From Telopea speciosissima (lineage: Eukaryota > Streptophyta > Magnoliopsida > Proteales > Proteaceae): a stretch of DNA of 64,000 nt. The position numbers and the translations under genes are program-made. The notes under the pieces are model-generated. The model ran no database searches. It had not been told where the DNA came from and saw nothing but the letters and a program-made list of their open reading frames with translations. This document shows positions 52,825-62,860 of the stretch, one piece after another; position 1 is the stretch's first letter, and each line of letters opens with the position of its first letter. Location: NCBI RefSeq assembly GCF_018873765.1, contig NC_057918.1, positions 8,378,862 through 8,442,861 of the forward strand, written 5' to 3'.

Positions 52825-54127
52825 CTAAATTTGAATAAATTTGAAGCAGAAAGATCGACTAGCGGATGCTGCGAATCGGATCAAAGCCTATCATATCTGT
52901 TTGCATTCTTTACAAAATTTAAAAAGCCGACTTTAAATTCAAAGATTTGAAATCTGATTCCCGAAATCAAACCAAATTCGGCATGGATAAGATATGTGAG
53001 GACTCTTCCTGAAACCAAAACCATTCATTAAAATTCATTTTCATGGACCTAATAGGATTTACGAATCGAATTAACGCGGATAAGAGAAGGTGTTCTGGCA
53101 CGATTACTGAATAGATTGTGACAATGAATACGAATTTTTAATAAAAAGAAGAAGTGAAGTTTCTTCTGTTTATCTGTTTTGATTATTTAATTTCAGAAAC
53201 ATCATATCATTTGCATTTACCCTTATTTTATTCGTGTTTTTCTTTTGTTCTAGATTCACTGAAAAGTCCAATAAAGAAGATAAGGCAAAGCAAGTGAGAG
53301 GAGAAAAACAAAGAAAAAGAAAGGAGGGAAGCGACTCAGCGAAGGTGATGGAGTTGATGGATTGATGGACGTGGACTAGTGAAAATCCACTCACAGAGGA
53401 AAAAAAGCAAACACGTTCCGTTCAACTTTCTGGCTTTTGGACTCTTACGTCATTCCTTCAGTTCTCCACTTCACCAGTTCACCTCTCCCTGCGAATAAAA
53501 AGTTAGGGAAAAAGTTGAGTAATTTAACTTTCTCTCAGTCGCTCTCTTTCTTCTCTCTCCTCCCAACTTTTATTCATATTTTCTTTTGAACCATTGCTTT
53601 CTTTATTCATTTTGCGTTACGTTAGGTTGTGATGTTGCATACAATCCATTCATGTATCGTTTGTTCCAGTTAAAGATTAAAGGGTGGGACACAGTTTCCC
53701 TCCACTCATCGCGGGGCCGGGAGAGGGTATTTTGGAACATATAAAAATGCTAGGAGGGGTTTGTCAATCCTAAGATAGGAAAGTGGGTGAACCCTCCTCT
53801 ACAGGTGGGGGGAAACTTAGTCCCAAAGAGTGAGTAGACAGAAAAATATTTAAGCTCAGTTTAACATTAAGATCACAATCCTACTTCAATGGAATCGTCC
53901 ATATGGATATTTTTTATATTTTTCCTTCAATCAATTATATTCGAAGTCAAATTTGTTATTAATTCTAAGCTATGCATGTTTAAATTCACCATCTCTCTTA
54001 AAGTCACTTTAGGCATACGAGGTACTCCCAATTAGTTATATTTGGTTCATTCTTTATTGTATCTTTTTTTAATTTAACTATGAGAATGTCTAAATGACTC
54101 CTCTATGAGTGCATTTAAAATTTGGCA

Positions 54128-54353
54128 CCTTCTTTTTATTGTCACTTGTCTTATTTCCAAAAGTTCTCTCAATTAAGGATATAAAAGGGTTTTGATTATC
54201 ATTATGTCATCATAAAAAAATGTTATTGTCATACATATTTTTTTAGTACACGTGTAAAATGATAGTATTTGCTGTTACTGAAAAAAATTGTGTTGTATTA
54301 AAAAGGCAACAAAGTAAGGTTATAAATTATTTGACAGTTTGAGGGGTGTCGAT
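54128..54353 (+). mobile_element. MITE copy 3
   Basis: It shares with 12937-13224 the ordered blocks TCTTATTTCCAAAAGTTCTC, GATTATCATTATGTCAT, AGTACACGTGTAAAATGATA, TTGTATTAAAAAGGCAACAA and AGTAAGGTTATAAATTATTT. It is more diverged than copy 1; both ends are weak. Confidence 0.55.
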
Positions 54354-55652
54354 AAGAAAATCCCTTTAACTATTTATCTATATCATCATCTTCATTTTAG
54401 TTACCTTAAGTTTGTGTATTTGTTGTTTATTTAACGCCTACTATCCAATAAAATTTTCTTTTGAGTTTGAAAAGAATATATTAATCAAGTCGTACTTCTT
54501 CACTCCATCCATCTTGCTTTAATTATTTGTGCAACATCATCCTTTATTTCTATTTTTTATTTATTTATGATTTAATTTAGGTATTTAAAATTATTAATTT
54601 ATATTATCTTCTTATCATCAATTATCCTACTATAATAGCTTTGAAAAATAATATGAAAAAAAAAGATTGAGTTATAAAAATAAATGATTGTGATAATTTG
54701 GTTCTGAATGGTTTGGTTCATAATGCTATTACTTCCATTTACTTTGACTTCGCATAGGAAAAAAGATTGTTACACTACCCTTATACAATTCCTTTATACC
54801 CTTCTCACCTTATAAACACTGAGATCCACTGTGACATTTCTTTTCTCTATTCTAACCATGTGGGTCATGTAGACCCATATACATGATGTCATTTTCCAAC
54901 CTCTCATTGGTTGTTCTATGTGGATTTTTTCTTACACTACCCTTGTAGAAAATCTCTTTTTTTTTTTTTTGGTTAAAAAAAAAAAGGGAGAAAGTTCTCT
55001 GTTCACTCCCATGAATCTATCTCTCCCCTCCCCATATGAATAGATACCTCTGTCCCCTTATTTTAAGGAGGAGAGAGATAGACTCATGAGAGTGATGGTG
55101 TAGGCCACACTCCCAGATAGAAAATTACTTTCCCAAAAAAAAAAAACCTAAGACTTACGATAATAAACTGAGACCTATGGCAATAATTATGGTGTTTTAA
55201 GTGGTTTGCATGATTTTATGTCTCTATCTTGTTTTGTTGGAGGTGAGGGCGCATTTAAATCATAGATTATGATTTTAATGAGAAGTTCTCTCACGTGAGA
55301 ACCATTGTTTTTTTGGACTTGACAACCCCACCCCCACCCCACTTGGCACTTGTGTTGGGATGGAAATGGATTGATGGAAGGGAATGAAAGATCTAGTAGT
55401 GCTTATACAGTTATATCACTCCAATTTGAGGACAAAAAACCTCAATCTCAAGTGGTACTGTGAGATTCCTTTCCATTCCATCTTTTTGCAGATACATAGG
55501 CATATGCTTTTTCTTTATATGGGATGCTGGGTCCATTGGACAAGAGCATCTCTTTCTCTCCCTTTCCCCCTCCCCCCTCCCCCCCCCCCCCCCCTTTTTT
55601 TTTTTAATCTTTTCTAAAAATGCAAGAATCAAGACTGTTAAGAGGAGAGGAA

Positions 55653-55812
55653 TTTTTCTCCTCTCAGGTTCTCTGCCCGGTCAGGTTCATAGGTTCCTCT
55701 CATAGGGAGGGCGGAAATGATAACCTCACCCCACCTGGGTAGTGTGTTCGGGCAGGGGCTGAGGTCGTCATTTCTGGTCCCCTATGAGAGGAACCTACGA
55801 ACCTGAGAGGAG
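55653..55812. repeat. Foldback element, AGGTTCCTCTCATAGGG family, copy 2
   Basis: The outer arms are TTTCTCCTCTCAGGTTCTCT and CGAACCTGAGAGGAG. The inner arms are TAGGTTCCTCTCATAGGGAG and CCCCTATGAGAGGAACCTAC. The centre is CCCCACCTGGGTAGTGTGTT then CGGGCAGGGG. It matches 49546-49724 and shares its centre with 1670-1825. Confidence 0.85.
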
Positions 55813-55961
55813 TTAAGTTCGTTAAGAGAGGGGTCTTAAATTCTTCCATCCCCATATGCCAATAAACTAAAATAAAAACATGCTAGAGTGGATCCATCTA
55901 CATTGATTGATCTTCTAAACCAAATCCGTGAACAGGGCTTAATAATATCTTGCCTCAACTC

Positions 55962-56069
55962 GGACCCTACTGCCAAGATACAACAAGGCGGCAAACGATC
56001 GCCTTACCCTTGCCTGAGTGGAGGTAAGGCGATCATTTACCGCCTTGCTGTGTCTTGACAGTAGGATCC
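55962..56069. repeat. Foldback element with 47-base arms
   Basis: GGACCCTACTGCCAAGATAC, AACAAGGCGGCAAACGATCG and CCTTACC at 55962-56008 pair with GGTAAGGCGATCATTTACCG, CCTTGCTGTGTCTTGACAGT and AGGATCC at 56023-56069. The loop is only 14 bases. It would form a near-continuous hairpin of pre-miRNA size. Confidence 0.85.
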
Positions 56070-56187
56070 TACCGAGCAGCTCGGCAATAGAGGATCGAGA
56101 GGATCCAAATTGCTCTTACTTGAGGGTTGTTCCCAAAGTTCAGGCCACTGGACAGACTATAGTTCTATACCTACTTGAATCGCGCTT

Positions 56188-56323
56188 TTATCCTATCCTG
56201 TTACTGCACGGTGCAGTTTTGCATCGTGCGGTGGCTGCAGAGGCCATGTGGGGCCCACTGTGCCACGGCCTCTGCAACACCGCAGGATGCAGCACTGCAC
56301 CGTGTAGTAACAAGAGAGGATAA
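56188..56323. repeat. Foldback element with ~60-base GC-rich arms
   Basis: The arm TTATCCTATCCTGTTACTGC...ACGGTGCAG then GCATCGTGCGGTGGCTGCAG and AGGCCATGTGG pairs with CCACGGCCTCTGCAACACCG, CAGGATGCAGCACTGCACCG and TGTAGTAACAAGAGAGGATA. It is strongly GC-rich against an AT-rich background and lies 119 bases after the previous hairpin. Confidence 0.85.
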
Positions 56324-56821
56324 CGATTCTACTTGAACCATGGGTGGATGAGTGGGAGAATCCCCACACAAAGCATTTAATAAATTGAGGAAAAACTGTT
56401 CATGAGCTAAAAGCAAATTAATCAGATATTTACTTCCAAACATGGTTACTGATATTTTCTCAATATTTATTCCCTCTCTTGATTAATCCAATACTTGGAA
56501 CTGATATATTTAGCATCTTCTTTTCATACTTTCTTTAAAAGTGTTCAAACAATTATTGACTTCTACAGCCTCTTGCTATGAATATGGTAAAGGCGTCTCT
56601 GGTGCCACTATTTTTCATGTTGGAGCAATACGATTTATGCCATTAATGGACAGTCGAAGTACTGGAAATCTCTTAAATATAGGAGACACTGTTGTATTAA
56701 ATGATGGTATAAAAAGAAGTTTTAAAATATCAATTTTAAAAAGTTGGGAGAGGGTTTTCTATACAGTACATCCTCACACATTATTTTTTAAATCATTGTT
56801 TCTCTCTATTTAAAATAAGGG

Positions 56822-56953
56822 AGAATGTTCTCTATGTTGGGGGCGCAGGCTGTGCCCAGACACATGGGAGTGGGTGCAATGGTCACCCTACCCCCTGAGT
56901 GGCAGACCCATGTGTCTGGACGCAGCCTGCGCTGCGGCACAGAGAACATGAGC
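56822..56953. repeat. Foldback element, CACATGGG/GCACAGAGAACAT family
   Basis: The left arm ATGTTCTCTATGTTGGGGGC...CAGACACATGGG pairs with CCCATGTGTCTGGACGCAGC...CGGCACAGAGAACAT around a 37-base centre. A second copy begins 16 bases further on. Confidence 0.85.
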
Positions 56954-56968
56954 CCTTAAAACAAAAAT

Positions 56969-57085
56969 GGGAGAATGTTCTGTGCCGCAGCGCAGGCTGT
57001 GCCCAGGCACATGGGTGGCTTGTGCAGGGGGCAGGGTGGCATGTGCCTGAGTGCAGTCTACGCTGCAGCATAAAGAATAGCACCC
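56969..57085. repeat. Foldback element, CACATGGG/GCACAGAGAACAT family, adjacent copy
   Basis: GGGAGAATGTTCTGTGCCGC and AGGCACATGGG on the left pair with GGCATGTGCCTGAGTGCAGT and GCAGCATAAAGAATAGCACC on the right. The right arm is more diverged. It stands directly after the copy at 56822-56953. Confidence 0.75.
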
Positions 57086-58616
57086 CAACAATAATATAAT
57101 AAATGTGAGAAAGCACACTGTATGCCTAATTAAGGCCAAGACAACCCTTTTAAATAGCCTTTTCCCTAAAAATTCTTATCATGTTTTGTCTTATACAAAG
57201 GTTGAATCTAAGACTTATCCGACGTTGCTTCTAACAAAGCAAAGATGTGAGAAATCTTTATTGTCACATTGGTTTTGAAAGAGAGTGGAGTAAGGTTTAT
57301 ATAATCTAATGAAAACTACAATGGTAGTGTTCCATGAAAGGAAAACTCACTATACTCTCTTGGCTGGGCTGGGCCATGGCACGACAAGCATGGCACTGAT
57401 GTGTGTGTGTGTGTATTCCATTTTATTGGTTGTCAGATTTAGATTTGGAAATTCCTTTGTCAACATCAATTTTTGTTTATTGAACGTCGGCTAGAGTATA
57501 TTCTAAGTTAGGGTTTGTCAGGAATTGTCACTAAGATGTTTTACCCTTTGTTTGACATTCAATTGGGTTTTATCGACGTTAGATGAGTGCCATCCAATGC
57601 ATCGCTAACGCTTGTGATTTTTTTCTTTTTTGTGAAATATATGACCCTTCAATACCAACCTTAGTGGAAAAGTGGATTCACCCCTTCACCTTCTCATCTT
57701 TTTTAAGTTGTCTTCTCTAATTCTCTACCTCTCAAAGCAAACAGTGAAACTATAGTGCCGTTCTCTCCGGACTCATGAATCCACTCTCCCGTCTCCCCAA
57801 GAGATATAAATGAATAGTTGTATACGTTTAGAATAATTTGTATTTGGAAAGCCAATTCCTGAAAAATATCCAAATATTTCAAAAGGTAATCAAGTTCAAA
57901 TAAGGACAATGTTATATTTTATTCGAATCCATTTGCACCCCTTTGTATAGCTAAAGAATTTTTTGCAAAGCTGATGTCAAATTTCATTTTCCTTTCGTAG
58001 ATTATGATTAGGTTATGTATTTGATTAGTCAAATGGAAACATTTTTTGACACCTTTAAAAGAAAAAAAGAAAGGAAATGCTAATTGGGTTAGACTAAATC
58101 ATCTTTGTATCATTATAAAAAGAAAAAATTATCTTATACATATAAAAAAATATTAGATGGTCAATGTTAGTTATTTAAAAGTGTATTATAAGTTATAACT
58201 TTCAATGAAGAGAATGGTTAATCATTAATCCTTTGGCACTTAATGTCTTTTAATCATGAAGACATTGCATAATTGATGAACTCAGTTTTTTATCCAAAAG
58301 ACTTGTGATGCATGTGAACTATGTGAGCACCAAAGCTTAAAAATCAGCATTTCCCATAAATTAGGCTTTGAGTTTAACAATTAACCTTCTTATTATAAGT
58401 GAGTAAATTAATTTTTTCTATTCATAAGTGACAACTATTGATTTATGAGATAACACACTCTAATTAATAACGAAAGCAACCACATGAGTCATTTTAATAA
58501 TTGATTTACTACAACCACAGAATACATGAATTATTTAAAAGCAGAAATGTTCTCTGAACCGCTGGTGTTTCCTGCACCTTCTAAATGGTTTTTTTTTTTT
58601 TCAATTATTTTTATTT

Positions 58617-58733
58617 GGGAGAATGTTCTCTGTGCCGCAGCACAGACTGTGCCTAGGCACATGGGCCTCCCACTCAGGGGGCAGGATGCTCCTTGCGCCC
58701 ACCCCCACTTAGGGCACAGAGAACAATGCCCTT
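58617..58733. repeat. Foldback element, CACATGGG/GCACAGAGAACAT family, partly eroded
   Basis: The left arm GGGAGAATGTTCTCTGTGCC...TAGGCACATGGG is intact. On the right only GGGCACAGAGAACAATGCCC clearly pairs with it. A further degenerate arm-like stretch (CCTGCATGCGCCCAAACACA) is at about 58819-58838. Confidence 0.65.
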
Positions 58734-60300
58734 TTTTATTTTTTTTCAAAGCATCTTATTTAAAATAGGAAAAAGGAACCTGGTCAGGAGTGTGGGGCAA
58801 TGCAATCATGTCGGTAGCCTGCATGCGCCCAAACACAAGATGGGGTGAAATGATTGTCCCACCCCCAATGAAAGGCAAAAATTTTGCCCTTATTTCTGCG
58901 TGTGCTCCTGTTAACCTCCGCGTTGGCATAGGAGCGACGTTCCCTGGCATAATACTCTTCCCCTTTAAAATTATTGGCATAAGCCATAAAGTTGAATTGA
59001 TCCTTATTATATTACAAAACTATTAGCAAAAAGAAATCCTCACAATGTGAGAACATGGATTTCTTTCCATGCTTTCTTACCTAATGGACGTGGAGTCCAT
59101 TTGACACTCTCTTGAGAGAAAATGTGAGTTTCTTGTCAAATGAATCAATTTTCCACCTATGGTTTTAAATATTGGTATTCGTATTAGTCTCTATCGATAT
59201 GTAGGTTGATACAGATAATTTTGTCCTCACATTTAATAAAAAATAAGTTTGGTTTTTATATAAATTTACTAACAACTGATCCACCAATACAAAACCAATA
59301 CCATATCGAACCAATATTTGATACTATGCTTCCACCCTCTCATTGGTGCAATTTCCCACTTTAAAATAGTGAGAAATCTCTGCCTTAAAAATTATTGATT
59401 ACCATAATATAAGTTGTTTATTAGACTATCCTAATCAAGGACCCGTGACCAACTACAACTAAAAGGGGGAGGGAAGGAGGGCCTTGGACGATACTCGTAT
59501 AAGGATATGATATGGTCTTAGGAGGAAGGGGAGAAAAAGAAATGATATCTTAATATGACACAAATGTGATTAGGAGAGTTGAACCCATGACCTCGTGGTC
59601 CAATTTGAGAAATTCTTTGGAAATTCTTACTATTGCATCGATCCTTTCAAAGATTTGGGCTTGGAAGTTGGGTACTGTACAGCTGGATCGACGTCAGTGT
59701 AGCTTTGATATCCAGAAGTTCCAGAAGTTTAATCAAATCTAAAACTAATTTATTAGGCATCTCATTAATAAAACCTTTGGAGCTCGTGTATAGTTTAGGA
59801 CAGAGGAGAGGGCATTTAAGGAGAACCTGTCAAATAAAAGGTTATTTAGGACATTACAGTCCAAATAACATGGGAAACATTAAGCCTAAAAGCTTCAACA
59901 AATCGATTTTATTTTTTAGTTAAAGACTTAAAAATGGTTAATGCCGAGTTAACAGTTAATACGTTCGATTACGAGGCATAAAAATTGTTTTACGTGAAAA
60001 GCAAAGAAGAGAGAGAAAAACCGTAGTTCCGTTTCGCTTGGTTGTTCTAAGAGCACTTAGCCGTTACTTTGCCAGATGGAGAGGAAACCGTGAACCGGGA
60101 AAGATCGAAAGTATCGATCATGAAAGAAAAGAAAAAAAAAAAAAAAACGGAAGAGAGAGGATGGAAAAGCAAAAGACACTAAAACCTACCAACTACAAAA
60201 CAAAACACAGTGTCTCTCTAGTCTCCATCGATCACACTTCTCTCCTTTTCCCTCTCTCTTGCACGCAAATTATTATTATGATTCTTCTAATCTTCTCTCA

Positions 60301-60581
60301 TTCCAACCACCCTTTGCTGGTCGTGCTAATACTTGTTTAATTCATTTCTACTATAATATATTTTTTCCTTATTCTGGCGTTTCGTGTTTCTTTTTCTCTA
60401 ATATGTCTCCTTTTTAGAGTTGTAGTTGTTCAACTGTTGTTCATATTCTTGTAAAGTTTGCTTTTTTTAAAAACTAATTCCATTCTGTTCTTAGAATGCG
60501 ATTTCTGTTTGGGTTGTTGATATATCGAATTTAGTCTCAGTGTAAGAGAATGTGTTTTGAGATTTGAGTGAGCTCCTCGGT
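60301..60581 (+). promoter_or_regulatory. Probable leader region of the KUP6-like gene
   Basis: A CT-rich stretch at about 60205-60260 (TCTCTCTAGTCTCCATCG and CTCTCCTTTTCCCTCTCTC) precedes T-rich sequence and the ATG at 60582. The ATG context is TCGGTATGG. A leader intron is possible but not resolved. Confidence 0.35.
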
Positions 60582-61349
60582 ATGGATCTAGAGAATGGGA
60601 TTTATGGCAATCGTGTTAAGGTGAGATGGGTATCTAGTAATTAGGACTATTGTGGTGTTATTGAGCACCTCCACTTCCAAGTTTTCTGATAATTTTCTTT
60701 TGTTGTTGTTGTTGCAGAAGGATTCATGGAGGACCGTCTTGACTCTAGCGTATCAGAGTTTGGGTGTTGTATATGGGGATTTGAGTACTTCTCCTCTCTA
60801 TGTTTACAAAAGCGCTTTTGCAGAGGATATTCACCACTCGGAGACGAACGAGGAGATATTCGGAGTTTTATCTTTCGTGTTCTGGACGCTTACACTGATT
60901 CCGTTGCTCAAGTATGTGTTCATCGTGCTCCGGGCTAACGATAACGGTGAAGGTGGGACATTTGCTTTGTATTCATTGCTTTGCCGGCATGCTCGGGTCA
61001 GTTCCTTGCCCAACTGCCAAGTTGCAGATGAGGAACTGTCAGAGTACAAGAAAGATGGCATTGGTACAAGGGGCAGGGGTATTGGATCGAGCTTAAAATC
61101 CACGCTAGAGAAGCACAGGGTTTTGCAGAGGGTGCTGCTAGTTCTGGCTCTAATTGGAACTTGTATGGTCATCGGTGATGGAGTCCTCACTCCGGCCATT
61201 TCTGGTACTGGGATTTTGATTTACGTGTGTGGTTTCTTTTATGATTTTTCGGAACTTTGGGTGCTTGACTCACATGATTATGTGGTCTTGTGCAGTTTTC
61301 TCTGCAGTGTCGGGTCTTGAGCTTTCCATGTCTAAAGAGCATCACAAAT
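60582..61349 (+). CDS. KUP6: KUP/HAK/KT potassium transporter, KUP6-like, 5' part only (3 exons seen)
   Basis: A K+ transporter of the KUP2/4/6/8 group, which in Arabidopsis acts in growth, osmotic and stomatal control. Visible exons are 60582-60620 ([13 protein letters not shown]), 60718-61204 and 61296-61349, GT-AG, phases 0, 1 and 1. They give the first ~193 residues of an expected ~780. Marks are [20 protein letters not shown], the signature [38 protein letters not shown] and [18 protein letters not shown]. The stretch [20 protein letters not shown] fits KUP6 better than KUP2. The intron that interrupts GEG|GG in the neighbouring KUP12-like gene is absent here. The introns after TPAxS and at the end of the next short exon are shared in position and phase. 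The remaining exons lie beyond position 64000. Confidence 0.93.
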
Positions 61350-61436
61350 GTAAGACCTTCCGTTGTTCCTCTTTCTTTCTGTATGTGTGGTTTTACCGTT
61401 TCCGCAATCCCCTTTAAAACTATTAGGCGGCGTCTT

Positions 61437-61550
61437 GGCTCTAGTAGTTTAGGGAATCATTTTGGGCTATTGAGCTTCTTTTTCCATGCCAGGGGCTCTA
61501 GTAGTTTAGGGAAACATTTTTGGCTATTGAGCTTCTTTTTCCATGCCCGG
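61437..61550. repeat. 57-bp tandem duplication in KUP6-like intron 3
   Basis: GGCTCTAGTAGTTTAGGGAA at 61437 recurs at 61494, and TTGAGCTTCTTTTTCCATGC occurs in both units. The unit is 57 bases (19 codons), so an open frame passes through both copies, but this is intronic. Confidence 0.9.
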
Positions 61551-62599
61551 GGCTCCATGGTGTGGTGGCCTCTGAAGAAGATGACAAAAATTTTCTTAGT
61601 TGTTTTTCTCCTTAGGGGTGATCACTTGAAAGTATTGTAGTTATCAACTGAGATTGGCATCATCTACCGCACCAGACACTGATATTTTGAGAGGCCTTTG
61701 GACATGTCATATGTCGCATACGACGTCTCTGAACCCGAGAGATGCATTCTTAGAGGCTTAGACATTGCAAAATCTAATTTATTATGACTTGTGAGTCCAA
61801 GTTCAGTAGTTATTGAAGTGAAAAGCCTGTCTTCATGATCTGCAATGTGAAGCTACTGAAACTACAATAGAATATCAATCTGAAATAGTTATAGATCTTG
61901 AGTTGGAAGATTTACGTATGACGTAACAAACACATACTTTAATCCATGAAGACCCTTTAGTTTTTTTTACCAAGGATCACTTGCAAGTTGCTACTTCATA
62001 AAAGTGGTTGTACTCCTTCCTCTCACAGATAATGACATTATTCTACCATATATGATTAAAGGATTAATACATACAATAGCCCCATCAACCACCATAAACG
62101 TAGGGATGAAAATTCTGGATTTGTGGGATTATCAGGTAATAGGTGTCAACTTTGATGCCGGAGGAACCTAGATGACTTAAAAAGAGAGGTTATTAAATAT
62201 TGAGCACTGAGTACACAGTTTTGGCTCTCTTTCCTGTTTGAAGAATTTAAAGATATACTTCCATTTCCATTATCACCTTCTCGATCAGTGTGTTGCAAGT
62301 TCTCTGTAATATCTTCATTATCAGTATGCTACAGTCGTCTATTTGGTGTCACTATTACTTTAAACGCATTTTGAAAAGCTTTCATTATAAGTTGTTTTTC
62401 CTTTTCTTTATTATCATAAAACCCATGAGTGTACATATGAATATTGTTACTTCTCATTGTCCTCAACCTACTGGTTTCTTTCTAGTGTTCAATTTTCTCT
62501 AGAATCAAATAACGGTGGGATTTAAAGTTGGACGTTTGTTTGAGACCAGGAGCCCCTAGGTGTTCTAGTTCCTGCACTCATGCTGACAGGCACTCTGTT

Positions 62600-62860
62600 G
62601 GTGAATTAGTGGGTTATGTTGAGTCCCACATTGCTCAAGGATGAAAAGAAACGATTGGTTCATAAATAGGAGTGGGAAATACATGGGTAGACCATAGGAG
62701 GAGGGACACTTTGCTAATTCGGTGATGGAGGGTTTAGGGTTCCTTTTAACACGCGTGTGCACCGACATGCCTCGGCGGGTGTGGTGTGTGTGGAATTTCT
62801 CTCTGTCTCTGAGCTGTCTCCTGTATTCATTACATGTGTGGAGTTGTCTCTTCCTTCTGA
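62600..62860 (+). mobile_element. Possible LTR fragment
   Basis: TGTTGAGTCCCACATTGCTC then GATTGGTTCATAAATAGGAG resembles the start and TATA region of plant LTRs. It is followed by CT-rich transcribed-like sequence. No opposite LTR, primer binding site or target duplication is visible, so this is tentative. Confidence 0.3.

Larger units (their letters stand above)
44701..60300. other. 16-kb repeat-rich region between the two potassium transporter genes
   Basis: No confident gene. It holds the foldback elements listed separately, two inverted copies of a GTAAACGGAT element, one MITE copy, a GCTGGT microsatellite and anonymous AT-rich sequence. Gaps without recognised features include 44701-45770, 48000-49540, 53000-54100, 54400-55640, 57100-58600 and 59350-60000. 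The sequence near 59577-59650 has TTGAACCCATGACCTCGTGG and a distant CTATTGCATCGATCC, resembling a degenerate minus-strand tRNA-derived SINE. Confidence 0.5.

Noticed and set aside
53450-53640. CT-rich, leader-like block with a nearby AATAAAAAG, considered as a promoter of an unseen gene or a distal KUP6 leader exon
   Set aside because: There is no downstream coding exon within 7 kb except the KUP6-like start, and no clear splice donor could be tied to it.
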